From Bacteroidales bacterium (GTDB taxonomy: Bacteria; Bacteroidota; Bacteroidia; Bacteroidales; 4484-276): DNA of 39,183 bases. Below the pieces are notes generated by a model. That model did no database searches and had not been told where the DNA came from. It saw only the letters and a program-made list of their open reading frames with translations. Location: contig JAIOZV010000006.1 of the NCBI GenBank assembly GCA_021740425.1, positions 1 to 39,183 on the forward strand. The letters run 5' to 3'. Numbering within the stretch: the first letter of the stretch is position 1; each line of letters opens with the position of its first letter. Below, in pieces: positions 17,349 through 26,300 of the stretch. The position numbers and the translations under genes are program-made.

Positions 17349-19272
17349 ATGAATCCAGATAGAACCTTGCTTCAAAATTATCCAGTAACAGGCTGCTCTT
17401 CCCTTGATTCCAGAAATAAATATTTAGAATATCCTCAGGGCTGAAGGTTTCTGAAAAGCTGTAAGACAGAAAAGCCTTTCCCCAGGTTCCGGGAACTACA
17501 AAGTTTTGTATTTGTGAACCCTTCCAAAAATAGTTTTCTTTGCTGCGATCCAGCGAAAGAACAATTACCGTGTTTTCGATTTTTTCCTCAGAAAATGCAG
17601 CAATTTCTATTTCAATCCTGTTAAAATTTCCATTACTAATTTCGGATATGCTGCTTTTAAAACCGGGAATAAAAATTGTTGTGCTGTCGAGCCTGTAAGC
17701 ATTTGGAGCTGAAATATAAGTGTTGCTTTCAAGATTTTTACCATAGTGCTCCAACTTATTTTCATCATCGAAGTTGCGCCTGTAAACAAATACAGGCTCA
17801 GAAAGGCGGCTACACGAATCCTTCTCAAATTTGCTATAAAGGCTAACCTCTGACAAGCCCCCGTAATTTATCCTTGAGAAAACACAAGGGTATTTGTCGC
17901 GGATCAAAAGGTCGATTTCGGCAGGTGCCGGCTTGGTCCAGGCATGAATAAACCAGGGCGTTTGAACCGAATCCAAAATGCATTTAAGGTTCAGCAAATC
18001 CGAACCTCCTTTATTATCCAATTGTAAAAGATTGATTTCTGAACTATATTTTTCAAGGTAATATTCGATATAAAAAGGCCCGTTCACAACAATTGCATTG
18101 CTCACATTTTCCTTTCCCAATTTCTTATTCCAGTCAGCAATTTTTTCGGCCACACCCTTAAATTCGCCAAAATGCTGTTGCGTGTAAAATTTATTGATGA
18201 AATGGGTGTGAAAAACACCAAAAGAAACAAACAGTACTAAAATCAGATAGCTTGTTGTTGTTGGTTTTTGATTTAAAAAAGAAAAAATAAACAGCAGCAG
18301 GAATGGAAATGAGAATATCAATATCGAAAATTGAAGTATAGGATTGCGCCATATTGAATAGAAATATCCAATCAAAAACATGATTAAAAACCATGAAAGT
18401 CCCAAAATGTGAAACCAAGAAATTTTAATGGGAAGCTTTATAATCGGATAAATGCAAAGTAAAATGAGAATTGAAATCAAAAACCAACTTTCGTTGAAAG
18501 CATACCATAAATAATCCAAAATCCATGTGGATTCAGGCTTTCCAAGCCAGCCTTCATTTCCGCCAACGCCACCAATCCCAAACTGGTAAAGAAAAATATT
18601 GAGATGAGGCAGATAAAGCAATCCAGCGGCCAGCGAAACAAGGATGTATTTTTTTATATCCAGCCTTTTGTAAAAAATGAATCCGGAAAAACCAACAATG
18701 ATCACAAAAAGGAAACTGTAATTGTGCACATAGGCTGTGAGGAGGGCAAAAATGGCAAAGCCTGAAAAATGAATCCACCTTCGGTTTTGGCCAAATACAA
18801 TTTTAGTCCAGAACCATACAGCGACCAGTGCAAAAAACAAACCCGGGGCATAAGGCCTGGCTAACTGACTGTAAAGAATCGGATACTGCAAAAAAGCCAG
18901 TGTGGCGGCTGAAAACAAAGCTGTGCTATTTCCGAACCATTTTTTCCCGATCAGGTAAACCATCCACACCGACAGGATTCCGAAAATAACAAAAGGAAGC
19001 CTGATCACCCAAACGCTGTCGCCAAAAAACTTGATCCAAAACCAAAGCATAGTCTGCACGCCGGCAGGGTGAAAATCTCCCAATTTTACACCATTTAAAA
19101 TCATTTCAGAAAAATCCGTAAAACGAAGTCGGTTCAATGCACTGAGCTCATCGTTGCTCAACGACCAATCGGCAAAGTGATAAAACCTCATAAATGCCGC
19201 AACCAGCATAATGAGGCCAATGGCAAGATTATTCCGCTGTCGGGCAGATAGCTTTGCTGTATGTTGATCCAT
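17332..19272 (-). CDS. Polytopic glycosyltransferase, family 39 (PMT/ArnT-like)
   Basis: 646 residues from the ATG at 19272; an in-frame TTG 33 nt upstream is a less likely start. The N-terminal 420 residues contain about 11 hydrophobic helices. The first periplasmic loop carries WSLSNDELSALNRL, matching the acidic DE motif of GT-C enzymes, followed by GDFHPAGVQTMLWFW, equivalent to the HPP region of the PMT family. These enzymes use polyprenyl-phosphate sugars as donors on the outer face of the inner membrane. The acceptor (protein, lipid A or glycan) cannot be predicted. The last 220 residues form a soluble, strand-rich periplasmic domain ending in a carbohydrate-binding-like region. The 3' end overlaps comEC tail to tail, leaving no room for a terminator. 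A -7 box is seen at 19338-19345. Confidence 0.85.
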   Translation of the reverse strand: MDQHTAKLSARQRNNLAIGLIMLVAAFMRFYHFADWSLSNDELSALNRLRFTDFSEMILNGVKLGDFHPAGVQTMLWFWIKFFGDSVWVIRLPFVIFGILSVWMVYLIGKKWFGNSTALFSAATLAFLQYPILYSQLARPYAPGLFFALVAVWFWTKIVFGQNRRWIHFSGFAIFALLTAYVHNYSFLFVIIVGFSGFIFYKRLDIKKYILVSLAAGLLYLPHLNIFLYQFGIGGVGGNEGWLGKPESTWILDYLWYAFNESWFLISILILLCIYPIIKLPIKISWFHILGLSWFLIMFLIGYFYSIWRNPILQFSILIFSFPFLLLFIFSFLNQKPTTTSYLILVLFVSFGVFHTHFINKFYTQQHFGEFKGVAEKIADWNKKLGKENVSNAIVVNGPFYIEYYLEKYSSEINLLQLDNKGGSDLLNLKCILDSVQTPWFIHAWTKPAPAEIDLLIRDKYPCVFSRINYGGLSEVSLYSKFEKDSCSRLSEPVFVYRRNFDDENKLEHYGKNLESNTYISAPNAYRLDSTTIFIPGFKSSISEISNGNFNRIEIEIAAFSEEKIENTVIVLSLDRSKENYFWKGSQIQNFVVPGTWGKAFLSYSFSETFSPEDILNIYFWNQGKSSLLLDNFEARFYLDSSTNSL

Positions 19273-19337
19273 TAAACCAATAATTGAATTGTAATCCAAA
19301 ATCAAAAAAATAAATGTGGTGATTAATTATCGTTTTG

Positions 19338-19345
19338 CAAAACTA
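19338..19345 (-). promoter_or_regulatory. Putative -7 box of the glycosyltransferase gene, overlapping a 12-nt palindrome
   Basis: Read on the minus strand this is TAGTTTTG, an exact TAnnTTTG match, placing transcription start about 60 nt before the ATG at 19272. It overlaps the perfect palindrome GTTTTGCAAAAC (19332-19343), which could be an operator. No -33 element is clear. Confidence 0.35.
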
Positions 19346-19611
19346 ATAAACAATCGCCGACAGCTTGCGCAGGATTTAGAAACCTGTGATAACTTCAATC
19401 TGTTGGCTGCATGGTATGGTACGACTGCAATTTTGTGGAAGATATTAACATGACAAATCCACAGGGTCGTTGGAAATATCTCGTCAAAATCCTTGCATCG
19501 GAAAATAAAGGTACTCCTCACCCGACCGTCGCTTCACTATTGAAAACGTATCGGATTAGAGATTTTGCTTTGCGCATTGCGACAAATAAAAATAGTATTT
19601 CGAAGGAGTGC

Positions 19612-19642
19612 ACTGGCTGGCGCGCTTTGCGCGCCAGCCAGT
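19612..19642. repeat. Perfect 14-bp inverted repeat with TTT loop
   Basis: ACTGGCTGGCGCGC, then TTT, then its exact reverse complement. It is far more GC-rich than its surroundings. A run of nine T begins 12 nt after the stem, so it is not a textbook terminator. The form is like a REP or small palindromic mobile element, but only one copy occurs in this window. Confidence 0.7.
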
Positions 19643-19793
19643 CATCCCTGTAAATTTTTTTTTACCATTTCTCCACTTCCACCCCCTCCCCTGCCCTGGT
19701 TTATTCATGCATGACAGACTTGTTGAGAAAACGATTGGTTTCACTTTCTTAAAAACTTAAAAAATCAAAAGCCGGAAAGTAATTTATTCAGGC

Positions 19794-19801
19794 TATTTTT
19801 G
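19794..19801 (+). promoter_or_regulatory. Putative -7 box of the ABC-2 exporter operon
   Basis: TATTTTTG matches TAnnTTTG exactly and ends 23 nt before the ATG at 19825, implying a leader of roughly 15-20 nt. No clear -33 element is present. Confidence 0.45.
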
Positions 19802-19824
19802 TTTGCCCAAACAAAACATTTACA

Positions 19825-20760
19825 ATGGACATTTTAAAAGCAGAAAATATACATAAACAATTCTCAGGGCATCTGGCGCTCAACGATGTGAGCATCAGCG
19901 TTCCTCAGGGGAGCATCTTTGGCCTGCTCGGGCCCAATGGGGCAGGTAAGACCACGCTTATCCGCATCATCAACCGAATTACCGCACAGGACGAAGGCAA
20001 GGTATTTTTTGATGGCCGTCTCATCCAAACCAACGATGTAAACCAAATTGGCTACCTGCCCGAAGAACGCGGCCTGTACAAAAAAATGAAAGTAGGCGAG
20101 CAGGCCTTGTACCTGGCAAGGCTCAAAGGACTGGACAAAAAACTTGCTCACGAACGTCTTAAATACTGGTTCGATAAGTTTGAAATTACTACCTGGTGGA
20201 ACAAAAAAGTGGAAGAGCTCTCGAAAGGCATGCAGCAAAAAGTACAGTTTATTGTTACGGTGCTGCACAAGCCCAAGCTCCTTATCTTCGATGAGCCTTT
20301 TTCGGGCTTCGACCCCATCAATGTTAACCTGCTTAAAGATGAAATTCTGAACATTAAAAATGAAGGGGGAACAATAATTTTTTCCACCCACAACATGGCT
20401 TCGGTGGAGGAACTTTGCGATCATATTGCGTTGATACATAATGCAAAAAAAATCCTTGACGGAGATATGAATCAGATCAAAGCGGATTTTAAAAACAATA
20501 TTTTCGAGATTATTTACCGCAACAGTAGTATGAACTTTAATGAGATCATCCCAAGCCATTATCATTTGCTCGATGAAAAATCTGACATCAAATTGAAAAG
20601 GCTTAAAATTCAGATTCCTCAAAATGAATCGCCCAACGATTTGTTGAATTTCGCCATCAAACATGTGGAAGTTCATGGTTTTACTGAAATTCTTCCCACG
20701 ATGAACGACATATTTATTTCTAAAGTTAAAGGAACCGCAACAACAAACAGCCATGCATAA
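19825..20760 (+). CDS. ABC transporter ATP-binding protein (NatA-like, ABC-2 type)
   Basis: 311-residue cytoplasmic ATPase of an ABC-2 exporter. Walker A GPNGAGKTT is at residues 36-44. A Q-loop region precedes YLPEERGLYKKM, the signature is LSKGMQQKVQF, Walker B is LLIFDEPFSGFDP, and the switch His is in STHNM. The C-terminal 85 residues resemble the DUF4162 tail of NatA-type subunits. The stop overlaps the start of the permease gene by 8 nt, which indicates translational coupling into one complex. NatAB of Bacillus exports sodium; here the substrate is unknown, and drugs, lipids or peptides are also possible. It is distinct from the GldA-type ATPase at 29996. Confidence 0.92.
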   Translation: MDILKAENIHKQFSGHLALNDVSISVPQGSIFGLLGPNGAGKTTLIRIINRITAQDEGKVFFDGRLIQTNDVNQIGYLPEERGLYKKMKVGEQALYLARLKGLDKKLAHERLKYWFDKFEITTWWNKKVEELSKGMQQKVQFIVTVLHKPKLLIFDEPFSGFDPINVNLLKDEILNIKNEGGTIIFSTHNMASVEELCDHIALIHNAKKILDGDMNQIKADFKNNIFEIIYRNSSMNFNEIIPSHYHLLDEKSDIKLKRLKIQIPQNESPNDLLNFAIKHVEVHGFTEILPTMNDIFISKVKGTATTNSHA

Positions 20761-22093
20761 AATATTTATCATCATACAAAGAGAGTATCTTACCAGGGTA
20801 AGAAAAAAATCATTCCTCATCATGACCATCCTCGGCCCGATACTTATGGCCTCGGTGTATATTTTACCCGTTTACCTCACCACCTTGTCCGATGAGGAAA
20901 AAACAGTGCAGGTGCTTGACGAAACCGGGTTGTTTGAAAAAGAGTTCAACAACACGGAAGATTTTCAATTTATCCCAATCAAAATGGATTTTGAAACTGC
21001 CAAAAAGAACTTTTCATTGAGTGGGGATTATGGATTGTTGTATATCCCGGCAACTGAATTAAGCGTGCCCACAACAGGCATTCTTTACACTACTTCCTCT
21101 CCTTCTATCGACATCACAAGTCATATCAAAAATGTGATGAAACGAGAAGTGGAAAGCCTTAAACTGGAAGCCTCAGGTATTGATCCGGATATTTTACGCG
21201 CCATAAAATCGAGCATTGTGCTCAACACACTCAAAATTGATGAAAGTGGCAACGAAGAAAAAAGCTACACCGAAATCAACATGGGGCTGAGTATATTTGC
21301 TGCCTTGCTTATTTATTTGTTCATTTTTATTTTTGGAGCCCAGGTAATGCGCGGCGTCATCGAAGAAAAAACCAACCGCATTGTGGAGGTCATCGTGTCG
21401 TCGGTAAAACCCTTCCAATTGATGATGGGAAAAATTGTGGGAGTTGCCATGGTTGGCCTTACCCAATTTTCGCTATGGATTGTACTCACCACCATTTTGG
21501 TTGGCGTGTTTATGGCAACGGTGGGTGGTGATGAGATGATGACCGGATCACAAAAAATGATGGGAACACAAGGCAAAGTGCTATCTGCACAGGAACTTAC
21601 TGAGTTTTCGAAAGCGGCACAAGCCGAATCTTCAAGCACCATGCAAATTATCGAAGGCATTCAATCCATCGATGCTCCGGTGATGATCGGGTCATTTTTG
21701 TTTTATTTCCTTTTCGGATATTTGCTCTATGGCGCATTGTTCGCGGCCATTGGTTCGGCGGTGGATAATGAAACCGACACCCAGCAATTTATGTTACCTG
21801 TTACCATACCTCTTATTTTATCGATGGTCATGATCGGGTTCATCATCACCAGCCCCGGCGGACCTGTTGCATTCTGGTTATCGATAATCCCGCTCACCTC
21901 GCCCGTAATAATGATGGCCCGCATTCCGTTTGGAGTGCCTGTATGGGAAATCTGGTTATCGATGGGATTGTTGGTTGTGGGATTTGTGGGAGCTACCTGG
22001 CTGGCCGGAAAAATTTACCGTACCGGAATTTTAATGTATGGCAAAAAAATCAGCTACAAGGAATTGGGGAAATGGATAAAATACAGGAATTAG
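20753..22093 (+). CDS. ABC-2 type permease (NatB-like)
   Basis: 446-residue membrane partner of the preceding ATPase, whose coding end it overlaps by 8 nt. An N-terminal helix (FLIMTILGPILMASVYILPVY) is followed by a large extracytoplasmic domain at residues about 40-170, then five or six helices from about 175 on. The segment after the second helix, MRGVIEEKTNRIVEVIVSSV, is the characteristic ABC-2 permease coupling region (EEKT...E...SSV). This layout is typical of NatB and YhaP-like proteins. The long periplasmic loop suggests substrate capture outside the membrane. The stop codon lies in the first copy of a 27-nt imperfect triple repeat that continues downstream. Confidence 0.91.
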   Translation: MHKIFIIIQREYLTRVRKKSFLIMTILGPILMASVYILPVYLTTLSDEEKTVQVLDETGLFEKEFNNTEDFQFIPIKMDFETAKKNFSLSGDYGLLYIPATELSVPTTGILYTTSSPSIDITSHIKNVMKREVESLKLEASGIDPDILRAIKSSIVLNTLKIDESGNEEKSYTEINMGLSIFAALLIYLFIFIFGAQVMRGVIEEKTNRIVEVIVSSVKPFQLMMGKIVGVAMVGLTQFSLWIVLTTILVGVFMATVGGDEMMTGSQKMMGTQGKVLSAQELTEFSKAAQAESSSTMQIIEGIQSIDAPVMIGSFLFYFLFGYLLYGALFAAIGSAVDNETDTQQFMLPVTIPLILSMVMIGFIITSPGGPVAFWLSIIPLTSPVIMMARIPFGVPVWEIWLSMGLLVVGFVGATWLAGKIYRTGILMYGKKISYKELGKWIKYRN

Positions 22094-22171
22094 CGAAGGA
22101 GGAGAGCAAAGAGACTTAGGCGAAGTAGGAGAACGAAGCGACTTAAGCGAAGCAGGCCAGCATAGCGAAAC
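22090..22171 (+). repeat. Imperfect tandem repeat, three copies of about 27 nt
   Basis: Copies are at 22090-22115, 22116-22142 and 22143-22171, each starting TTA(G/A) then GCGAAG and an AGG-like segment, and ending in a GAC/GAAAC-type end. The first copy includes the last base of the permease's final sense codon and its stop. The array is GC-richer than the AT-rich spacer after it. No coding role is evident. Confidence 0.6.
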
Positions 22172-22200
22172 AAAACCATTGCAAAAATTTTGACAACTTT

Positions 22201-22278
22201 ATAACGAATAACAAATAACCATTTACAAATAACGAATAACCATTAACGAATAACGAATAACCCAATAACCCATTAACC
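22201..22278 (+). repeat. Period-7 array of ATAACNA-type units
   Basis: The core AAC recurs exactly every 7 nt, with its C at 22205, 22212, 22219 and so on to 22261 (one unit reads TAC), then at two 8-nt steps to 22277. It ends 11 nt before the prmA start, so it forms the immediate leader of prmA or the tail of the exporter operon. Confidence 0.75.
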
Positions 22279-22289
22279 ATAGCACAATA

Positions 22290-23141
22290 ATGAATTACAT
22301 ACAAGTAGAATTATTTATTGAAGGTGAGGATATCACCGAAACCGGTGAAATACTTATTGCCTTGCTGAGCGAATATCCCTTTGATAGTTTTGATGAAAAC
22401 GAAACCGGCATCCGTGCCTTTATGCCCGTTAATCTTTTTAACAGGGTAGAAATTACCGGGGTTTTAAATGATTTAAAAACCAGTATGAATTTCAGCTATG
22501 AAATCACCGAAATTGAAGACCAGAACTGGAATAAAAAATGGGAAAGCAACTACGATCCCGTTTTAATCGATGGGAAATGCTACATCAGGGCTCCTTTTCA
22601 TGAAGCAAAAAAAGATGTTGATTACGAAATTGTGATCGAACCTAAAATGTCCTTTGGAACTGCACACCACGAAACCACTTCGATGATGATCAGCTATATT
22701 CTGGAAAACAACTTTGAAAAACTTACTGTCCTCGATATGGGTTGCGGTACCGCTGTGCTGGCCATCCTCGCTTCGATGAAAGGTGCCACATCACTGGTAG
22801 CCATCGACAACGATGAATGGGCCTACACCAACACACTGGAAAACCTCGAGCGCAACAACATTACTAATACACTGGCACTGCAAGGTGGTAAAGAAGCTAT
22901 TCCCGATCAAAAGTTTGAAGTAATTTTAGCCAACATCAATCGCAATATCCTTCTCGATCAAATCCAAATTTACAGCCGCGTGCTTTCGCCGGGCGGAAAG
23001 CTTTTTATGAGTGGATTTTATGAAGAGGACATTCCTGTAATTGCAAAAGAAGCAGAGAAATTTGGCTTGAAACTCATCAACAATAAAATGAAAAACAACT
23101 GGGTGGCTGTGGAGATGGAGAGGATAGAAGTTAGAGGTTAG
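22290..23141 (+). CDS. prmA: Ribosomal protein L11 methyltransferase
   Basis: 283 residues, normal for PrmA. It is a SAM-dependent enzyme that trimethylates amino groups of ribosomal protein L11 in the cytoplasm. The N-terminal L11-recognition domain (residues about 1-95) contains IEDQNWNKKWESNYDP. Next come the family hallmark MSFGTAHHETTSMM, the SAM-binding motif I VLDMGCGTAVLAILA, the acidic end of motif II VAIDNDEW, and the NPPY-equivalent VILANINRNILL. The ATG at 22290 follows directly on a period-7 repeat array, and no Shine-Dalgarno sequence is seen. The gene is followed by an octamer array, with no obvious terminator. Confidence 0.95.
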   Translation: MNYIQVELFIEGEDITETGEILIALLSEYPFDSFDENETGIRAFMPVNLFNRVEITGVLNDLKTSMNFSYEITEIEDQNWNKKWESNYDPVLIDGKCYIRAPFHEAKKDVDYEIVIEPKMSFGTAHHETTSMMISYILENNFEKLTVLDMGCGTAVLAILASMKGATSLVAIDNDEWAYTNTLENLERNNITNTLALQGGKEAIPDQKFEVILANINRNILLDQIQIYSRVLSPGGKLFMSGFYEEDIPVIAKEAEKFGLKLINNKMKNNWVAVEMERIEVRG

Positions 23142-23158
23142 AAGTTGGAGGCAGTAGT

Positions 23159-23254
23159 GGAGTGATGGAGTATTGGAGTGATGGAGTGATGGAGCATTGG
23201 AGTAATGGAGTATTGGAGTGATGGAGTGATGGAGTGATGGAGTGATGGAGTGGT
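23159..23254 (+). repeat. Octanucleotide array, 12 units of GGAGTGAT type
   Basis: Twelve exact 8-nt steps beginning GGAG. Variants include GGAGTATT, GGAGCATT, GGAGTAAT and GGAGTGGT, and the four-unit run at 23215-23246 is perfect. It begins 18 nt after the prmA stop. The minus strand reads as a low-complexity peptide with no support as a gene. Such an array could vary in length by replication slippage. Confidence 0.9.
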
Positions 23255-23344
23255 GAAGACCAGGAATCGTTCCGAGAACTTTCAAAGGTCAAAATGGACG
23301 GTAGAGCTTGAGGAATAATTGATAACCTGAATGATAATTTACAG

Positions 23345-26300
23345 ATGTATACAAAACAGGGTCTGACATTATTGATATTTTTACTGGCAACAAACTTGGT
23401 CAGTAGTCAGGTTATTTCATCATTTACACCGGATTCCACAGTTTTTATCAGTGAACTAAGTTCATATCTTGAACGCATCCCCGATAAGGATAAAAATGAA
23501 GAAGCACTTTCAACTCTCGAAAACTTCAACCAGCTTTGGATAGCTGAGTCCTTTAATGCCACCGAAAAAAGAGCTGTTTACGATCTTTCAAACCTAATGC
23601 TCACAAAACGTGTCAACCCCTGGCCGCATTTCCAAAATTTTATTGGAGTTCTCTCTCAGTTAAAAATCAAAAATTACCCGCAAAGCCAGTTGATGACCTG
23701 GTTGGAGGTTCTTACTCAAGCACTCGAAAACTCCCGAAGCCTGAAAGATTTCAATACTATCATGGAGTTTAGTACCTCACTGTTTGAAAAAAATGAACTT
23801 TTCAAATCAAGAGTATTTTCGTGGGAAACGGGCACTTCCAAATTCAACTTCAACAACGATTCAGTATTTCATGTAGAGTTCAGCAATATCAATTTGAAAT
23901 GCACCACTGGCCTCGACAGCACGACTATTTTCAATACATCGGGCATCTACTACCCATTGAATTCGCTTTGGAAAGGGAACTCAGGCAAAATTACCTGGGA
24001 AAGAGCAGGGCTGAATCCTGATGTAGTTTTTGCACGTTTTGGCGAGTATTCCTTATCGCTCAATTCATCGCAGTTTACCATCGGCAATGTAAATTTTTAT
24101 CACTTGGATTTTTTTCCGGAACCTTTGTATGGGGCGCTCACCGACAAACTTTCCACAATTCTTGTGAGCCCTGAAAGTGCTACCTACCCTTTTTTTAAAT
24201 CAAATACTAAAAAACTCTTTATCCCGGATTTGTTTAAGGATGTGGATTACGAAGGTGGTTTTGCGATGAAAGGGGCTTCAATACTTGGCGAAAGTGACGA
24301 ATATTCGGTATCCAAACTTACATTCAAAAGGCCTTATCGCGATAAAAACGGAAAGTATGATTTATTGGTTGCACGCTCAAATACCTTCATCATTAAACCT
24401 GATCAAATCATGGCTTCAAGGGCAATGGTATCGATTTATCATCAGGAAGATTCCATTTTTCATTCAGAGTTACAATTCAAATACAAAAATGGCACTCGCG
24501 AAGTATCCCTGCTTCGCAAAAAGGAAGGCATCATGGAGAGCCTTTATATCGATTCCTTTCACAATGTTGACATCGATTGTGAAGCTGTTTACTGGAATAT
24601 GGATCAACCCGAAATACGCTTCCGGTCCATCATGGGGCTCCAACCTTCAAGCGAAGCTTTATTTATTTCTGACAAATATTTTATCGAACGACAATACGAC
24701 CAGTTGCAGGGCCTCGACCGGGTGCATCCTCTCATCGTCATCTACGATTATTCGCGCAAGTACAAACGCAACAGGTTTTATGTGTATGAACTTGCCGAAT
24801 TCATGAACATGCCCGAAAATCAGGTGGAGCGTCAGATGATTAGGCTGGCAAAATATGGATTTGTATTTTATAATACAGATTCAAAACAGGTAAGCATCAA
24901 CGAAAAACTTTTTCATTACATTGCTGCCAAAAACGGACGGGCTGACTATGATGTAATTTCTTTTTACTCCAATGTTGAAAGTGAAGATAACGCCATACTC
25001 AGCCTTGATAATTTTGATATGAAAATTAAAGGCGTTCCCGCTATCTTCATCAGCGACTCTCAACAGGTTTATATTTACCCCTCAAAGGAAGAGGTGATAC
25101 TGAGAAAAAATAGGAATCTGTTGTTTTCAGGAAAAATTATGGTTGGCCTTTTTGAATTTCAGGCAACGGATTGCATGTTCGAATATGACACTTTCAAACT
25201 CAATATGCCCACCATTGATGAGATGCGTTTTAAAGTGAGGGCTTTTGATGACAAGGAGGGCGAAGTAAATTTTGTGGATGTTAAAACCGTTATTTCAAAC
25301 ATCAGCGGCGAATTGTTTATCGACCATCCATCCAACAAAAACAGCTTGCGCAACTACCCTGAATACCCCATTTTTAAAAGTAACAGCGAATCCTTTGTGT
25401 TCTACAACCAGGATTCTGTCCACAACAATGCTTACGATCCTGAAACTTTTAACTACCATCTGCAACCGTTCACCATTAAAAGGCTTGCCGACTTTTCAAA
25501 TAACAATCTTCAGTTTGGCGGCAACCTGAATTCAGCAGGAATTTTCCCGCCCGAGGTTAATCAGCCTTTGCGGGTCATGCCCGATTATTCACTGGGTTTC
25601 CAAATTGTATCGCCACCGCAGGGCTATCCGATTTATGGTGGAAAAGGCACCTTTCACGATACGGTTACGCTTAGCAATTCAGGTTTGATGGCTTCGGGTA
25701 CACTCAATTATCTCCATACGGTTTCCAAAGGAAGCAATATTCTACTCTATCCTGATTCGGCCACAGGGCGCGTTAAAGATTTCACTATGTCAAAAAAAAC
25801 CAGTTCCGCTGCTGAATTTCCATCTGTGAGCGGCCAAAATCTTACGCAGCGCTGGTTGCCATACAAAGATTCGATGATGCTGGCAAGCACAGATTCGTCC
25901 ATGCTTATGTTTGACAATAAAGTAAAAATGCTCGGATCATTAAATTTTACTCCTGTCCAATTAACAGGAAAGGGAAAACTGCGTTTTAATACGGCGGCCA
26001 CAACTTCAAGCAACTACACATTTGGGGCAGATTATTTTAGTGCCGACTCGATGAATCTTACCATTAAAAGCCTTAGTGAAGAAAGCATTTCCTTTTCATC
26101 AGAAAAATTTGCAGGCCTTGTTGATTTCGCTAAGCAAACAGGAAATTTTAAATCGGTAAATGACAGTTCGAAAGTTGAATTTCCACTCACACGTTTTTCG
26201 GCAGGAATGGATGAATTCGACTGGTACATGAGCCGAAATGAAATCAGCCTGAAAAGCAATACAAAAAACAGCAATACTGATATCTCTAAACTTTCGTTGC

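Larger units (their letters stand above)
19273..19824. other. Intergenic region, 552 nt, possibly holding a decayed gene
   Basis: Between divergent genes. The outer parts hold the -7 boxes at 19338-19345 (minus) and 19794-19801 (plus). Base use in 19350-19600 looks more coding-like than the flanks: a plus-strand frame 19411-19653 of 80 codons and a minus-strand frame 19327-19521 of 64 codons both exist, but neither resembles a known protein and neither has a convincing start. This may be the relic of a deleted gene. A 14-bp perfect hairpin lies at 19612-19642. Confidence 0.4.

Noticed and set aside
19864..20829. Minus-strand frame of 321 codons opposite the ABC ATPase gene
   Set aside because: It lies fully antisense to a clear ABC ATPase with all motifs and encodes no recognisable protein; a shadow frame.
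22926..23285. Minus-strand frame of 119 codons rich in His, Ser, Thr and Pro
   Set aside because: It is the translation of the octamer array and the prmA 3' end; low-complexity, no start signal, overlaps a secure gene.
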